DNA from: Acanthochromis polyacanthus
Taxonomy: Eukaryota > Chordata > Actinopteri > Pomacentridae
Reading direction: 5' to 3'
NCBI RefSeq assembly: GCF_021347895.1
Contig: NC_067123.1
Span: 39,667,571-39,731,570 of the forward strand
DNA length: 64,000 nt
Below the pieces are notes generated by a model, which saw only the letters and a list, made by a program, of their open reading frames with translations, was not told where the DNA came from and did no database searches. A program made the position numbers and the translations under genes. Each line of letters begins with the position of its first letter. The stretch's first letter is position 1. Below are positions 10,009 through 21,700 of this stretch, one piece after another.

Positions 10009-12460
10009 GACACTACCTTCAGAGAAAGAGCATTGTGGGTAAATGTTCAATGGTCATATTTCCGCTGAATTTTCAGAAAACACACCCAGTGTACCGATAC
10101 TTGTTTCTATTCCTCTATGTGTGCTATTGTAACTATGATCAATACAACGTTATCAGGACTCAAAACTGCTGGAAAAATAACACAAACTAAAAAAAAATGC
10201 ACAAAATTTCTGGTCTGCAACTATGAAAATATTTATAGTATGAAGGTAAAATTTTTCATGGCTTGATTAAACACATTATTGTAAATATAAAAATCAGTTG
10301 TTTGTGAGGCCATCATGTGGAAGGTACTGATTGATTTTAGGTCAAAAGTTTAGTGAATCCCCAAGTGAAGAGTTTTCAAATCAGCCATTTATTGTGTCTG
10401 TTTATTCTGGGAAAGTTCATGTTCATAGATGGGCGAAGTGGCAGTTTTACCGTCCTGAGCATACAGCAGGTATCTTCCCCATTTGTTTTGAAGCAGCCCC
10501 CTCTCTGGTCAGGTAACAACAGTCCAAAGCACAAACTTCAGCAGTATATTGACCTCCAGTCTGAGCCTCATTTAAGAAGCGAGTTATTTTTGTTTGTCCT
10601 CCAAGTGCCTTCCTTTGTGCAGAGCTGCCTTTTTGATTGTCTATGCTTTGTTTATCTGTGTATATTAAGACATTAATTAGAAATGCATCACTTGTATCGC
10701 CACATGCTTTTAAATGCAACAGAACACGACTCGTCTTCATCCCATGCATTGTGTAGTGGATGCAGGTGTATTTTCATTGAATGTGGATGCTACGCAAGCG
10801 GAAAATAAAGATAAAGATTTACAGCGGGGTAGAAGCTACACGGTGTTAGATCAGCTCGACGTGTGAGCCGCTGCCATGTTTTTACCTGATTTATGTTAGA
10901 ACAAAGTGCCTCTCTGTGCCTGAATGGAAGGTGAACCATCTCTGCAACTTTTTTGAACTGAATCGATTGAGTATGAATGAGCTCATTTTATTATTAAACA
11001 TGACATGAATATTTAATGTCACCCTCTCTCCTGTTCCATTTCTCTCCCATTCTGCAGTCCTGACACGTTCTCGGCTTTACAGTCAACGGCTGCTTTTATC
11101 AACCAGCCCTACTTTGCACCTCATGATGAAAATGACTGCATTATCTGGCAACACACTGCTTTTAATACTTCCTCTTTTGGCTTCGTGTTTACTGGAATTC
11201 CATTAGTTTTAAATGTTACACATAATTTATGTGAGATTAATGAGCTATTGATGGCGCTCGAAACAATAGTTTGGAAAGGTTGGACATTTTATTCTCAAAC
11301 TTAAGTGCGGAAATAAAGTCCAAACTACATTTAGAGCTTTGGCACATAAACACAAACACATTGATTGTTTTGATGTGTGGACTTGTTAAAAGGTAAATGT
11401 TGAATCTTGGAGTGTTTTACACAAATAAAACTGACGTGTTTTGTGCTTCCATAAGATGTAGCTGTGGACCGTCTCAGAAATGATGCCCTGCATTCGGATT
11501 TATTTCTTGAAAGATTTTCCCTCTAAAAAGGTAAGAATGAGACGTCGTAGAAACAAAGCAATTCCACACTTCCTTACATCTGACTGAAATTGAAAAATCA
11601 TCTTTATATCACTGACCAAAACAAAATATTGACATCTCAGAATTTCATAGTTGGATCCGATCAGAGAAGCGTTTTGTTCTTTTGTAAATAAGCTGAAAAT
11701 AATCGTGAAAAGATGCATCCAGGATTTTTCAAAGCTCCTATTCTCTTTGCATTTCTCTGCCAAAACCGCTTGGAGGAAACAGGACTAAAAGGAGGAGTTC
11801 AGTCGTCGTTTCACCCTTAAAACGGCGCTCGATTCATGAGTTTTATTCTTTCCTTCTTCGGTTCGTTTCTCCTGTTTTTTGTTTTTCTGTTGCTGTTCCA
11901 GTTTTTCTCACTTTCCTCACATCAAACTTCTTTTGAACACCGGATTCGTGCCACACTGTGCAGAGCAGCGGGACACAGGAGAAGGGAAAGAGCGATGACA
12001 TACAACAAAGCTGCCTGGCTAAACTCAGGATGGAGCAGTTACATGCAGTTATGTGATACAGTACATATCACAGTGGGCTGGGACCTGGAAATCTAGAAAA
12101 TTTGACCCCCTCCAAATTGCTTTTATTTTTGTTTTTCTTATAGTAGAATAAAAATCCAGTTCAACAACAAAAAAAAAATCAAGTCAAACGGTCTATTCTT
12201 TAAAAAGTTCGGCCAGTTTGAATCTCAGGAAATGACACATTCCACAGGCGTAAAAAATTGATATTTGAGCTTTTCATTCTATTTCTTTTTGAGAAATTAA
12301 TAATTTTTACCTGAGATTTTAACAATATTCAGGTTTACCTGCTCCAAATTTTCTTAATTGCTTAAATGTAGAAGATTTCTGCAAAGTTTGAAAAAATATA
12401 GTAAATTTTCACTTTTTTTTTTCTGAGACTATTTTCATGTACCACCCAGAATATTTTCAC

Positions 12461-12557
12461 TTGCCATAAGCCAGATATGGGAAAGTATATATTTTCTGAA
12501 AGAATAGGATGTCAGGTGTTGAAAAATACAAGTGTCAGAAAATCTGGCTTATGGCAA
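12461..12557. repeat. perfect 16-bp inverted repeat with 65-bp spacer
   Basis: TTGCCATAAGCCAGAT at 12461-12476 is repeated exactly inverted at 12542-12557. This could be the ends of a tiny MITE or a hairpin-forming site. The flanks (TTTTCAC left, CTCTCAC right) give no convincing duplication. Confidence 0.7.
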
Positions 12558-13883
12558 CTCTCACAGATCAAATTTTACTGAAGAAGGTCTAAGTTCCCCT
12601 GTGTGGGCGATTGATGTTAACACGTATGTATCCAAATTGTAAGTAGTACTTCTAATATACACAAACTTTGCAGTATAAAAAGACTTCTAGATGTCTAAGT
12701 GTAACAACTGCCTTCAAATTTTGAAAATGGTCATTTAAGGCATCAATTTAGGGCAGATTTCATTAAAAATTCTTGAAATTTGGTAGATTTTTCCAGTTTA
12801 GACTTCATGTTTCACTGTTATGTTTTTTGTAAAGTAGTCATTTACTCTGCATAGAATTAGTTAATAAAACATTTGAAGGCAATATCATGTCTCGCCTTTC
12901 AAATTTACATTTAATCACCAAATTCCATCGGTGGAACCCTACACTTATGTCTAGAAAAATCTCCCTGCAGCCTTAACTTTTCAATATAATTTAAAGATAT
13001 CTTTTTAGATGTATTCCCAAGTATATTGCGGTTGAAATGAGCCCTCAATCACTACCAGGGGATGATTTTTAGCAAAGATATTAGATTTTTTCCAAAAAAT
13101 AAGCCGAGCAGTCCACTGTGCATATTTCGACTGCAGGAACAGCGGTATACCCCTTTTATTCTGGATAAGCGATGACTCTTACGTCATAATTGTGATATTT
13201 TTAACATATCAGGTTACCTCATGTGACATGCCGGTGATCTTGGAAGAGTTGGAGAGCTGTGTTAATACTTGCAATTTAATAAATCATCTAATGGTTTGTG
13301 GGGAATTTTTGGAACAAAAACATGACACTGAGGATCGCAGATGCAAACAGTGATAAATCTGCTTTTTGAGATTGCCCAGAGTTGTGGTTTCAGCCCCTGC
13401 TCTATCATCTAAGCACCGTTACCGCTGGTTCGGTTCTCGCTGTCCTGCTCCCAACACATCTCTGTCAACGTGTTGACCTCTTTCCAGACTCGCGTCTCTC
13501 TGAACCGTCTCCCACGCTGTTTGGCTGCGACCTCCCGGCTAAATATAGACCGTGGCCAATAGGACTGACGTAGCAGCAGAAACACAAACCGAGAGACAAG
13601 CCGCGCATACGAACACACTCAAATCCACTTGTTCAGACACACATGTGCGCGCTTGGGTTCGTTCACACGCTGTGAGCAGGATGACACGCCGTCAGAACCT
13701 GCGTTAAACTGAACCCCTGCCGCCGTTAGATATTACTGACGTCATCTGATCCACTTTACTGCACCACAGAGAATCAAATGATCATCATCAGTTTAACAGG
13801 AGAAGCCATAAAGTGAAATGAGCACAGATCAGGTAAAGCTAAAACTTTCCTCTTCCAGTCAGAAGTCTGCAACAGGCCTCGCT

Positions 13884-13904
13884 CCTCCTCCTCCTCCTCC
13901 TCCC
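13884..13904. repeat. (CTC)n microsatellite
   Basis: Trinucleotide CTC run followed by poly-C. Confidence 0.9.
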
Positions 13905-15046
13905 CCCGTGTTGGGTCAGTTTCTACACTCCAGCACCTGCCACTCATGTTGATTCTGAGGAACTCGGGGGATAATCGGACACCGCTAGCTTGCTAAATAG
14001 AAAACCTAACAAACTGGCTGACATCCCCGTGGTCTGTCAGTAAACTGTCCATCACTGATCAGCCAGTCTGCCTCCGTGTGAGACCGCTCAGAAAAAAAAT
14101 CACTGCTCAGACTGCTTTTCATTTCCTCCGACTCCTGCACCACTTATTCCTTTCACAGGATCTGTTTTTATGTCAGTATGACCGCTCTGCCACCAAGCAC
14201 CTCATCAGTAACTCCTCAGCATCAGTGAAAAGTTGAGACAAACTGACTGCAGCACATAAACACAGGATGCTCTACTGTCACTGCTGTTCAGCCACTCAAC
14301 TATGCATCACATGAGGCCCTGTGGACCCAAACAATGGAGGAGAAGCTTCAAACATCTTGAGAAATAGTCGTGATTTAACCCAAAATGTCATGTTTTTCTG
14401 AAGCTAATGAAGCAGAGTTAAAATTAAACTTAAGTGTGTGAATACTGGCTCCACATGGGATGCAAACACTGGTCTCCTGGGTTAAAGTCCTGTTCCTGAT
14501 TTAAGCCTTGATAGTACTGCCTTCCACACATTCCTAGAAAGCTGGAGACACCCAGAGCCGTTGTCACTATGCTACTGTGTGAGTTCACCTGGAGGCCTGT
14601 TATCGATGGACATGACCTTTGAGCTGCACATGGGCATTCGAATAGGTATAAGTCATGGTTTCTGCATCCATATGCCCACGACACGATTCTCATTATCCGT
14701 GTGCAAACTAAGATCTGTAACTGCATGCACCAGAAAAACAAACGGTGCTGAAAACAAACGCTTGTTATGAGTAGAGAATGAACAAGGAGATTTTCCATCA
14801 TCTACACATTTATAATTCATGATAAACAGAACTGGATCTGAAGTAGTCATTGCAGGAATTTTATTTCTGCATGTTGTCCATCAACAGAATCCAAACACAG
14901 TGGGAAGTTCTAAATTCTCCAGAAATCCTGTGCTATGCCTGTGTCAGTTTGTAACCAGCCGCCATACCTTGTAACTGCCTTTCAGAGACATCCACAGAAG
15001 CCTATTGTACGGTGGCCGACAGCTGCAAACACGTAGCCTAGCTTAG

Positions 15047-15092
15047 CTAGACTGTATTCCCGTTATAAGGGATTTACGGGAATACGGTCTAG
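15047..15092. repeat. subterminal hairpin of the nested element
   Basis: CTAGACTGTATTCCCG and CGGGAATACGGTCTAG face each other around a short AT-rich loop, with one mismatch in a 16-bp stem. Confidence 0.85.
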
Positions 15093-15227
15093 CCCTCCTC
15101 CATTGACACATTTTGACAGGTTTTCAAGCTCCGAGCAGATCAGACCGAACCAATCAGAGCACCAGAGGCGGGAGTTAACGATGCGACCGCAACAGAGCGA
15201 GGTTTCTCTTGTGCGCTTTCCTCTGTT

Positions 15228-15360
15228 TTGCACGGGCTGAATTTGTCCTTAAAACCTCAACAAGAAGCAGCTCTTAAAGCTTTTCTTTTTAAAAAGGATG
15301 TATTTTTAATTCCGGCAGGCTGTACGATAGAATGCGTAATGCTGCCCTCCACTGTTGAAA
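15228..15360 (+). pseudogene. second RecQ-like helicase N-terminal fragment
   Basis: The frame reads LNLSLKPQQEAALKAFLFKKDVF then LIPAGC. It aligns residue by residue with the fragment at 6694: K-x-x-Q-x-x-ALK-x-F-x-x-KKDVF-x-x-P-x-G. The Walker A lysine/serine are lost, because the sequence changes to PAGCTIE. It is non-functional. Its value is that it occupies the same relative place in a second, diverged element with the same TSD length. Confidence 0.65.
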
Positions 15361-16244
15361 GGGAGAGCTTAGATTTTCCTCAGGACCCCTGTACGGCGAA
15401 GGAAGCTGTTAAAACTACAAAACATCATGGCGGAAAGGCAACTGTTAGGTCGCTTAGTGATTGCGTCACACATGTGTTACGCTGATTGGCTCTCTCCAAT
15501 TCAAGCTGTGATCGGTAGTCCCGCCTCTGGGCGAGATTTGGTTCAATGGAGCAGTTCCAGACTGACTTTATGTGTATTTGTAATACACAATATAAAGGCT
15601 GTCTGGTCCCCAGGCAAGCAAACGCGCTGCAAACGGCAAAAGCGCTGCAAACACAGAAATGATCCAAAACCAAAAACTCACAAACACATAAAACACATGC
15701 AAGAAAAAAATGCTGCAAGAGAAACATGCTGCAATCACAGAAACGATGCAGAAGGAAAGACTTACAAAATCACAAAACAGATACAAACGAAAAATGCTGC
15801 AAATATATAAAAACACACAAAACCCCAGAACAACCGCAAGAGAAAAACGCTGCAAATTCAATCCACAACGGCAGTGCACCAGACACGAAGAAGAAGGAGA
15901 AGAAGAAGGCGGCGTGCAATTTCTTTCAGTGTGAAAAGGTACGTTTTCTTTTATAAACATCAGACACTTTCACTTTCTTCTTCTCCTTCGTGTCTGGTGC
16001 ACTTCCGTTGTGGATTGAATTTGCAGCGTTTTTCTCTTGCGGTTGTTTTGGGGTTTTGTGTGTGTTTTTATATATTTGCAGCATTTTTCGTTTGCATCTG
16101 TTTTTGTAAGTCTTTCCTTCTGCGTCGTTTCTGTGATTGCAGCATGTTTCTCTTGCAGCATTTTTTTCTTGCATGTGTTTTATGTGTTTGTGAGTTTTTG
16201 GTTTTGGATCATTTCTGTGTTTGCAGCGCGTTTGCACCTGTCGG

Positions 16245-17630
16245 TACTATTGTGAGGGACAACGCGGCCGCCTGCAGCAGACCAGCATGCACCTACTCTA
16301 ATACAACTGTGCTTCTGTCTACTTTCAAAGTCCACATTCGATTGCGGAAACCGTGGAAGCACTGGACTCATGCCTCCAACCTTCTTATACAGACTTTGTG
16401 CCTCTTTCAAACTGGAGAGGAGATACAGTTCAGCCAAAATGTAAATGAGAGTGCAGTTTAGTTGTACACAAACGGAGGGTTTCGGAGACGGCACTTGCTG
16501 TAACACGCCGTGTTCAGTTTTTAAAGTCAGCATAAACTGAAAATGAAAAAGGGTTTTGATTAGTCACCTTTGGTTAGATTTAGTTGTCGAGATGTTAAAG
16601 TTTAGATCAATCAATTAAACCAGGGTTAGTTAACCAGTATTTTAGAGGGAAATGGATTTGTAGAAAAAACAGGATAAACTAAAAAAAAAAATCTTTATCC
16701 AATCTGTGCTGCTTCCATTAAATTAACCATGTGTTAACCTTACCTGTATGCTATCCCAAACCTTTCTCCAAAAAATAGCATTCTTGTCCAACTAAACTGC
16801 ATTTAACTTTTGGATTTATTTCTGTTTTCACAGAAATGTAGTTTAGTTTTACAGGAATGTAGTTTTTGGGAGGCAGGGCTGCCTCACCACACTTGACCTT
16901 TCCTTACCCAACTAAAGCTGGAGTTACAGAGTGAACAGGGACACTTCTCCATGAAATGATTGGTCACAATTCTCAAAAAGACCCCCAGACTCATGCAGAA
17001 CCTCCCTGAAAGCTTCCTGCCCTGTCTTTTGTACTGACATTCAAACAGATGCGACCCTGCACCCATCACAGCAGCCCTATCTGAAATGCCGGTTCTGTTG
17101 TTTGAGAGGTTTGACATGTCCGTGTTGATTTTTCCTTCAAATAGTTCAAGATAATTAGCCCAACATAATTTGCATGCTGCTGCTTTAATGCTCATTGCCC
17201 AGCGTGTGGACCGTCGGAGTCGGATTTGAGCCGTGACCCCCAGCGCTCACCGACTCGTAGCGTCACCCAATCCACCGGAAAGAAAATGCACTCCTCTAAT
17301 TAACACGAGAAGTCCACAGGTGAAGAGTGTACTCAACGAAAACTGATAGTAAGCTCTTAAATACTTGCAGCTTTGTTGGCTTGAATCCAGAGCTGAAGTG
17401 TGGGAGAGGAGTTAGCATAACGTTCTTGTCTGGTCTTTCTACGGTTACATGTGAACACACACCCGGACGGACGTCTAAAGTCAAACAGCAACATCTGACT
17501 GCAGCTACTGTACATGTCTGCTGCATTATTATCAAGAGCCACAGAATGTCACACACATATTTAGCCAACTAACTAAAAATAGAATTTATTGCATGTTTGT
17601 AAAGCTCAAGCACACATAGTTTGATCGGGC
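16245..17630. other. intergenic, nothing recognised
   Basis: No gene or element boundary seen. The frames of up to 117 codons here lack domains and partly overlap the palindrome. Confidence 0.55.
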
Positions 17631-17637
17631 GGTCAGT

Positions 17638-18186
17638 CAGCCCGATCTCACGAGGATTCGTGAAACTGTCACGTAAGTTTTAGTTTCGGTTTCGTGCGCA
17701 CCAACACGATTTCGTCATGTTTTTTGTGCCGCTCACCACGAAATGCGCACCAATGTATTTTAAACGGCGGACTTTTCGTGCCACTCAGAACGTATTTCAA
17801 AAGAATGTGTATATTATATTTTTAATGTAAAACCGTGGCGAATCCAACGCTATATTTTGCATGACATCGTCCCTAAACATAACCCTAACCATAACCCTAA
17901 CCATAACCTAACCATAAGCCGGTGGTACACTTACCAATTTGCATAGGAATTTCAAGAATGTCCGGCGGCCGGCGGCCGCAAACGCGATCACACAAGCAGT
18001 ATACGCCGATGGACAGCTTAGATCGTCATGAATCCGCCGGTATAAACCACTTTCAGATGTGATTACCACAGCGAAAAACATTTCGTGGTGAGCGGCACGA
18101 AAAACATGACGAAATCGTGTTGGTGCGCACGAAACCGAAACTAAAACTTACGTGACAGTTTCACGAATCCCCGTGAGACCGGGTTG
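17638..18186. mobile_element. 549-bp MITE with long inverted arms and 7-bp duplication GGTCAGT
   Basis: The ends CAGCCCGATCTCACG and CGTGAGACCGGGTTG are inverted. The arms extend about 120 bp each (through TGAAACTGTCACGTAAG, GGTTTCGTGCGCACC and GCCGCTCACCACGAAATG). GGTCAGT flanks both sides (17631-17637, 18187-18193). The interior has CCCTAACCATAA repeats (about 17877-17920) and a GC-rich CGGCCGGCGGCCGC block. No coding sequence. Confidence 0.85.
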
Positions 18187-18268
18187 GGTCAGTATATGAA
18201 TGTCAGACGTCTCAGCAGAGATCCCATAATAGACCTCATGTCAGACCGGACAATTTAACAGACACGTT

Positions 18269-18789
18269 CAGGGCTCCAGACAGCGACTAAATGGCCTGTA
18301 GCATTAAAAACACGCCTTCAAAATAAAAGCCTGGAGGAAACGGTTATTTTAACACTAGCAAAACAAAGGCTTGCCAAAATTGATGAACTGATCAACAGAC
18401 CTTTATAAGAGTAATTTACACGTGATTCGGTATAAATACAAAACGTGCACATGCATAACACATGCCTGTGCTCAGCACAAGGTCATTTTTATTACAAATT
18501 TCATCCGTCGGAAATTATACGTCAATGGAGCAGCCTTGGTGGAGTACTGCGCTCTCTGAGTGATATTCTTGTTATGTTATGTCAACTGCTGCACAATAAA
18601 TTGTGAATTGAAAACATAGTTTCTGCATTTCTTGTGCAAGTATTTATACAGTGAAAATGAGAGGAAATGTGAATATTTACTTTGCAAGTCCATTTTGGTG
18701 TGCGCCCCTCAATTTTCTGGTTGCGCTCCTAAAATTGTTAAGTTGGGGGCCACTGTGCTCCTAGGAAAAAAAATTAGTCTGGAGCCCTG
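18269..18789. mobile_element. MITE with CAGGGCTCCAGAC inverted termini
   Basis: CAGGGCTCCAGAC (18269-18281) is inverted as GTCTGGAGCCCTG (18777-18789). ACGTT abuts both sides (18264-18268, 18790-18794), which may be a short target duplication. CAGGG ends are common in hAT-type elements of fish, but an 8-bp duplication is not visible, so the superfamily is open. No open frame of note. Confidence 0.75.
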
Positions 18790-18794
18790 ACGTT

Positions 18795-21700
18795 GGTCAG
18801 AAATGTGGTTTACATTGTACTATTCATACTATCAGTGGTTGTTATTAGTAGATTCAGTTATGCTGAATAAGTCACACTGCATCAGTGAAGACTCTCATAA
18901 CAATTTTTATGCTGAAACATTTGCCCCTACCGAAATCAAATCTTCCATCTTAACTCTGAATTTTAAAGTATAAGCTCGTGGCAAACACCAGTTTTCATCT
19001 CTAACTTGTATGCGAGTTCCATTACACCAGTTCATGAAGAGATTTTTGACATTTTTGTGACACACGTGCAACTACGCACACCAATGCATGACAAAAAACA
19101 TCTTTCTGAGCTTTTCCCCTGATGTTCATCATGTTAATCTCAGCATATCTGCTGTATATAACTCGACAGTCAGATAAACACCTTCCAAACATCAAGATTC
19201 TGAAAGCATTCGATTTCTTATCACAGGTTTATCGACCTTAACAAAATATACAACGTAAACATCTCCACCCATTATTTAAGTTGAATTCAATCCTTTGTCG
19301 ATGCTGCTTTTTATCATTACTAGTTGTATGTATTCATATGACTTTTTAAACCTCAGATTGTCATGTATGACAACATATTTTAACATAAATCACTTGTTAT
19401 TGAATATATTTGTTTCAAATTGCTTTCACATGGGCTTACTGAGGAAAATCAACAAGCAACGACTGACAATAATAGCTGGAGAAAGTTTCTAACAGTGAAC
19501 TTCTGAAATGCAACATTGTCCCAAAAATAAATGAAATACATACCCATGATCCTGGCAGACATGAGATGCATGCAGATGTCACTGGATTAGAACAGACACA
19601 GCCTGAACAGCAGTTCTCCATTACATATCCACTTGCTTCCTGCTCACCTGTTACTTCCTGTTGACCTGTTAACAACTTCCTGTCACTCATACAATGCCCT
19701 CAATGAAATACAAAACATGTTATTAGAAAAACATTTCTAACATTAGCTGTAGCAGAGAAGATTGAAAATGTATTGTGAAGCCTGTAGAAGCCTTTAAAAA
19801 CTAATTTTATTTGCTAATTAGAGTTGTAGCTTTGCATCTCTAAAGCTGCAGTCTACAGTAGCTCACATGGGTTGACTGCACCTAAAAACAACCTGCCCTT
19901 TGTTTGCCTACTGTTTTCTTACTGTGCAGCCAAAGAGGGCTCCACACAGAATAAAATGAAGTTTGTTTGTCAAATACTTAGATCTGATACACTACAGGCC
20001 TTTACAGACGGTAAAAATGTACAAAAAGTGCAAATGTTTGAGCTCACGTTGAGCTTTCCTCAGTGCAGAATGAGTCAGCCCATGTGTGGGTTACTCCACA
20101 GGTGTGATTCACTGATTCACATTTCTGCTTCATTAGACACACATGAAGGCGATCGGCAGCAGGTCACGTCTCACCAAACACGCTAGAGCAATGTAACTCC
20201 GTAGAATTACAGCTAAATTACTCTGTATATGTGATATGTATCTATATATACACTCACAGATGTCAGCCGAACACTACGATCCACTGGCATAGAAAGAAAA
20301 CTGTTAAATTAGAGATACGAGCTGCTGATTTAGGATCAGCACTTTTACATTCATTAACTCTTGATCTTAGTTGGGTTTTTTTTAATATATGTTGGATGTC
20401 ACATTTGGTCCATGCAAGAAGGTAGACGACAAAACTAGAGCTGTATGTTCTATATTTTTTGATTTTCTGCTTTCTGTTGGTCACAAAGCTGCTGGTAAAA
20501 GTATTGACCTTTCTGCAAAAAGAACCTGCAGCACAGTTTCTGCACTGTGGCACCAACAGGACATTACTGTTTGGAAGTTTTTTGTGTGTCTGAATGTGTC
20601 CCAGACATTCTTTACTCCAGAAAACCGCTGACGTTTTGGATATGAAATGCCACCACTTAACCAGGTTTTTTTTTTGCTAGAAAATTTGTGTGAGATCAGG
20701 ACGAATATGATTTACACACTCAAATTATGCTAAAATGATGTAATATTTAGTTTGACACTTGTGGAACTAAAACTCAGACTGAATAACAGACTCGATGAAA
20801 TGTCATGAATTCTTGTACGTTAAGTTTATGTTTCACTGGCAGATTTGAACTTAAGGAAATCAAGGAGACACTTAAAGAGAGAATAAAAAGAAATATTGAC
20901 TCATTGGCCATTTGTATAATTCTTCTATTGGTGAAAGCATGGTCAGTACTATCAGAAATAACATTTCCCAGATGCTTTCAGTATTGCACTGTGACATTTT
21001 GAATAGATTCAGTGATTTTAGTAATAATTATCTGCAATTTACCAAAATAGAAAAAGCCTGGGATACAGCAGTAACTGTATATTTAAAACCCACTAAAAGC
21101 TTTATTATTTTTTTAAAGTGTGGCTTTCAAACGCAGGTAATTTGTATCCTCCGCTCGTGTGTGTGTGTATATCATGACTGACATTACAAAAGCTCAGTCT
21201 GAACCTTTTCTCTGTGCAGTTCGGTGTTTGGTTTTCATGAGACAGAGTTGTTCCGACAGCCCAGCTCTAATGTCTCGGGATCTCCCTCTGTGGCAGCGAG
21301 GACGGATTCGAGGACAAGAGGAAACGAGAGCGTAATCTTGAGTGACAGACCTCCCCACCGGCATATGGATGTCTGTCAGCGAGCGGAGCTGTTATCAGCG
21401 ACTGCAGGCGTGCACTCTTCACCACCAAAGAGCCCGGCAAGGAGAGACAGCCGGACAGCGAGCTTCAGACGGCACCAACGGAGGACATTCAAAATACAGA
21501 ATGCCTTCACAGGTGGCAGACTCCTGTTGACTCGTGAAAGCTGACACGAGGCCGTAGCCATCATCGTTCCTTCCTGTATGTAAGACAGCACTGCTGCTCG
21601 CTGCAGACGTCATAATAAAGCATGAGAGCCAGGTGCACCATGGGAGAAGTGTGGTGTGGACGCAGTGTAGGTTTGCTGTGAAGGGTCGCAGTGCATCGGG

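Larger units (their letters stand above)
10009..15015. other. intergenic region, no gene recognised
   Basis: No coding exon, RNA gene or full element seen in 5 kb. Included are a (CTC)n microsatellite at about 13884-13904 and a pair of inverted 16-mers at 12461/12542. The short frames scattered here have no recognisable domains. Confidence 0.55.
15034..15617 (+). mobile_element. diverged TAGCCTAG-type element with RecQ-like fragment, nested in palindromic element
   Basis: It begins TAGCCTAGCTTAGC and ends CCCCAGGCAA (inverted: TTGCCTGGGG), so the termini are only partly alike. It is flanked by GCAAACACG (15025-15033) and GCAAACGCG (15618-15626), a 9-bp target duplication with one mismatch. 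Removing it restores the continuity of the host palindrome arm, which independently supports the boundaries. Internal inverted blocks include CCAGAGGCGGGAG and CCCGCCTCTGG. A 46-bp hairpin lies just inside the left end. Confidence 0.8.
15016..16244. mobile_element. large palindromic element, left arm interrupted by a helicase-fragment MITE
   Basis: The left end CCGACAG-CTGCAAACACG (15016) mirrors the right end CGCGTTTGCACCTGTCGG (ending 16244). The arms continue as near-perfect inverted repeats of about 270 bp: 15627-15899 against 15977-16230, including GAAATGATCCAAAACC, GCAATCACAGAAACG and GTGCACCAGACACGAAG. About 75 bp of non-mirrored spacer lies between the arms. Element 15034-15617 sits in the left arm with its own 9-bp duplication. 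Host duplications may be TATTGTACGG/TATTGTGAGG, but this is uncertain. The long frames across it are palindrome artefacts. Confidence 0.8.

Noticed and set aside
15425..16533. Frames of 100-195 codons on both strands
   Set aside because: They lie in the arms of the palindromic element, where each frame has a mirror frame on the other strand; no domain is recognisable.
21224..21544. 106-codon frame in a GC-richer patch
   Set aside because: Low-complexity Ser/Arg/Pro composition without recognised domain or splice context; it could at most be a conserved noncoding patch.
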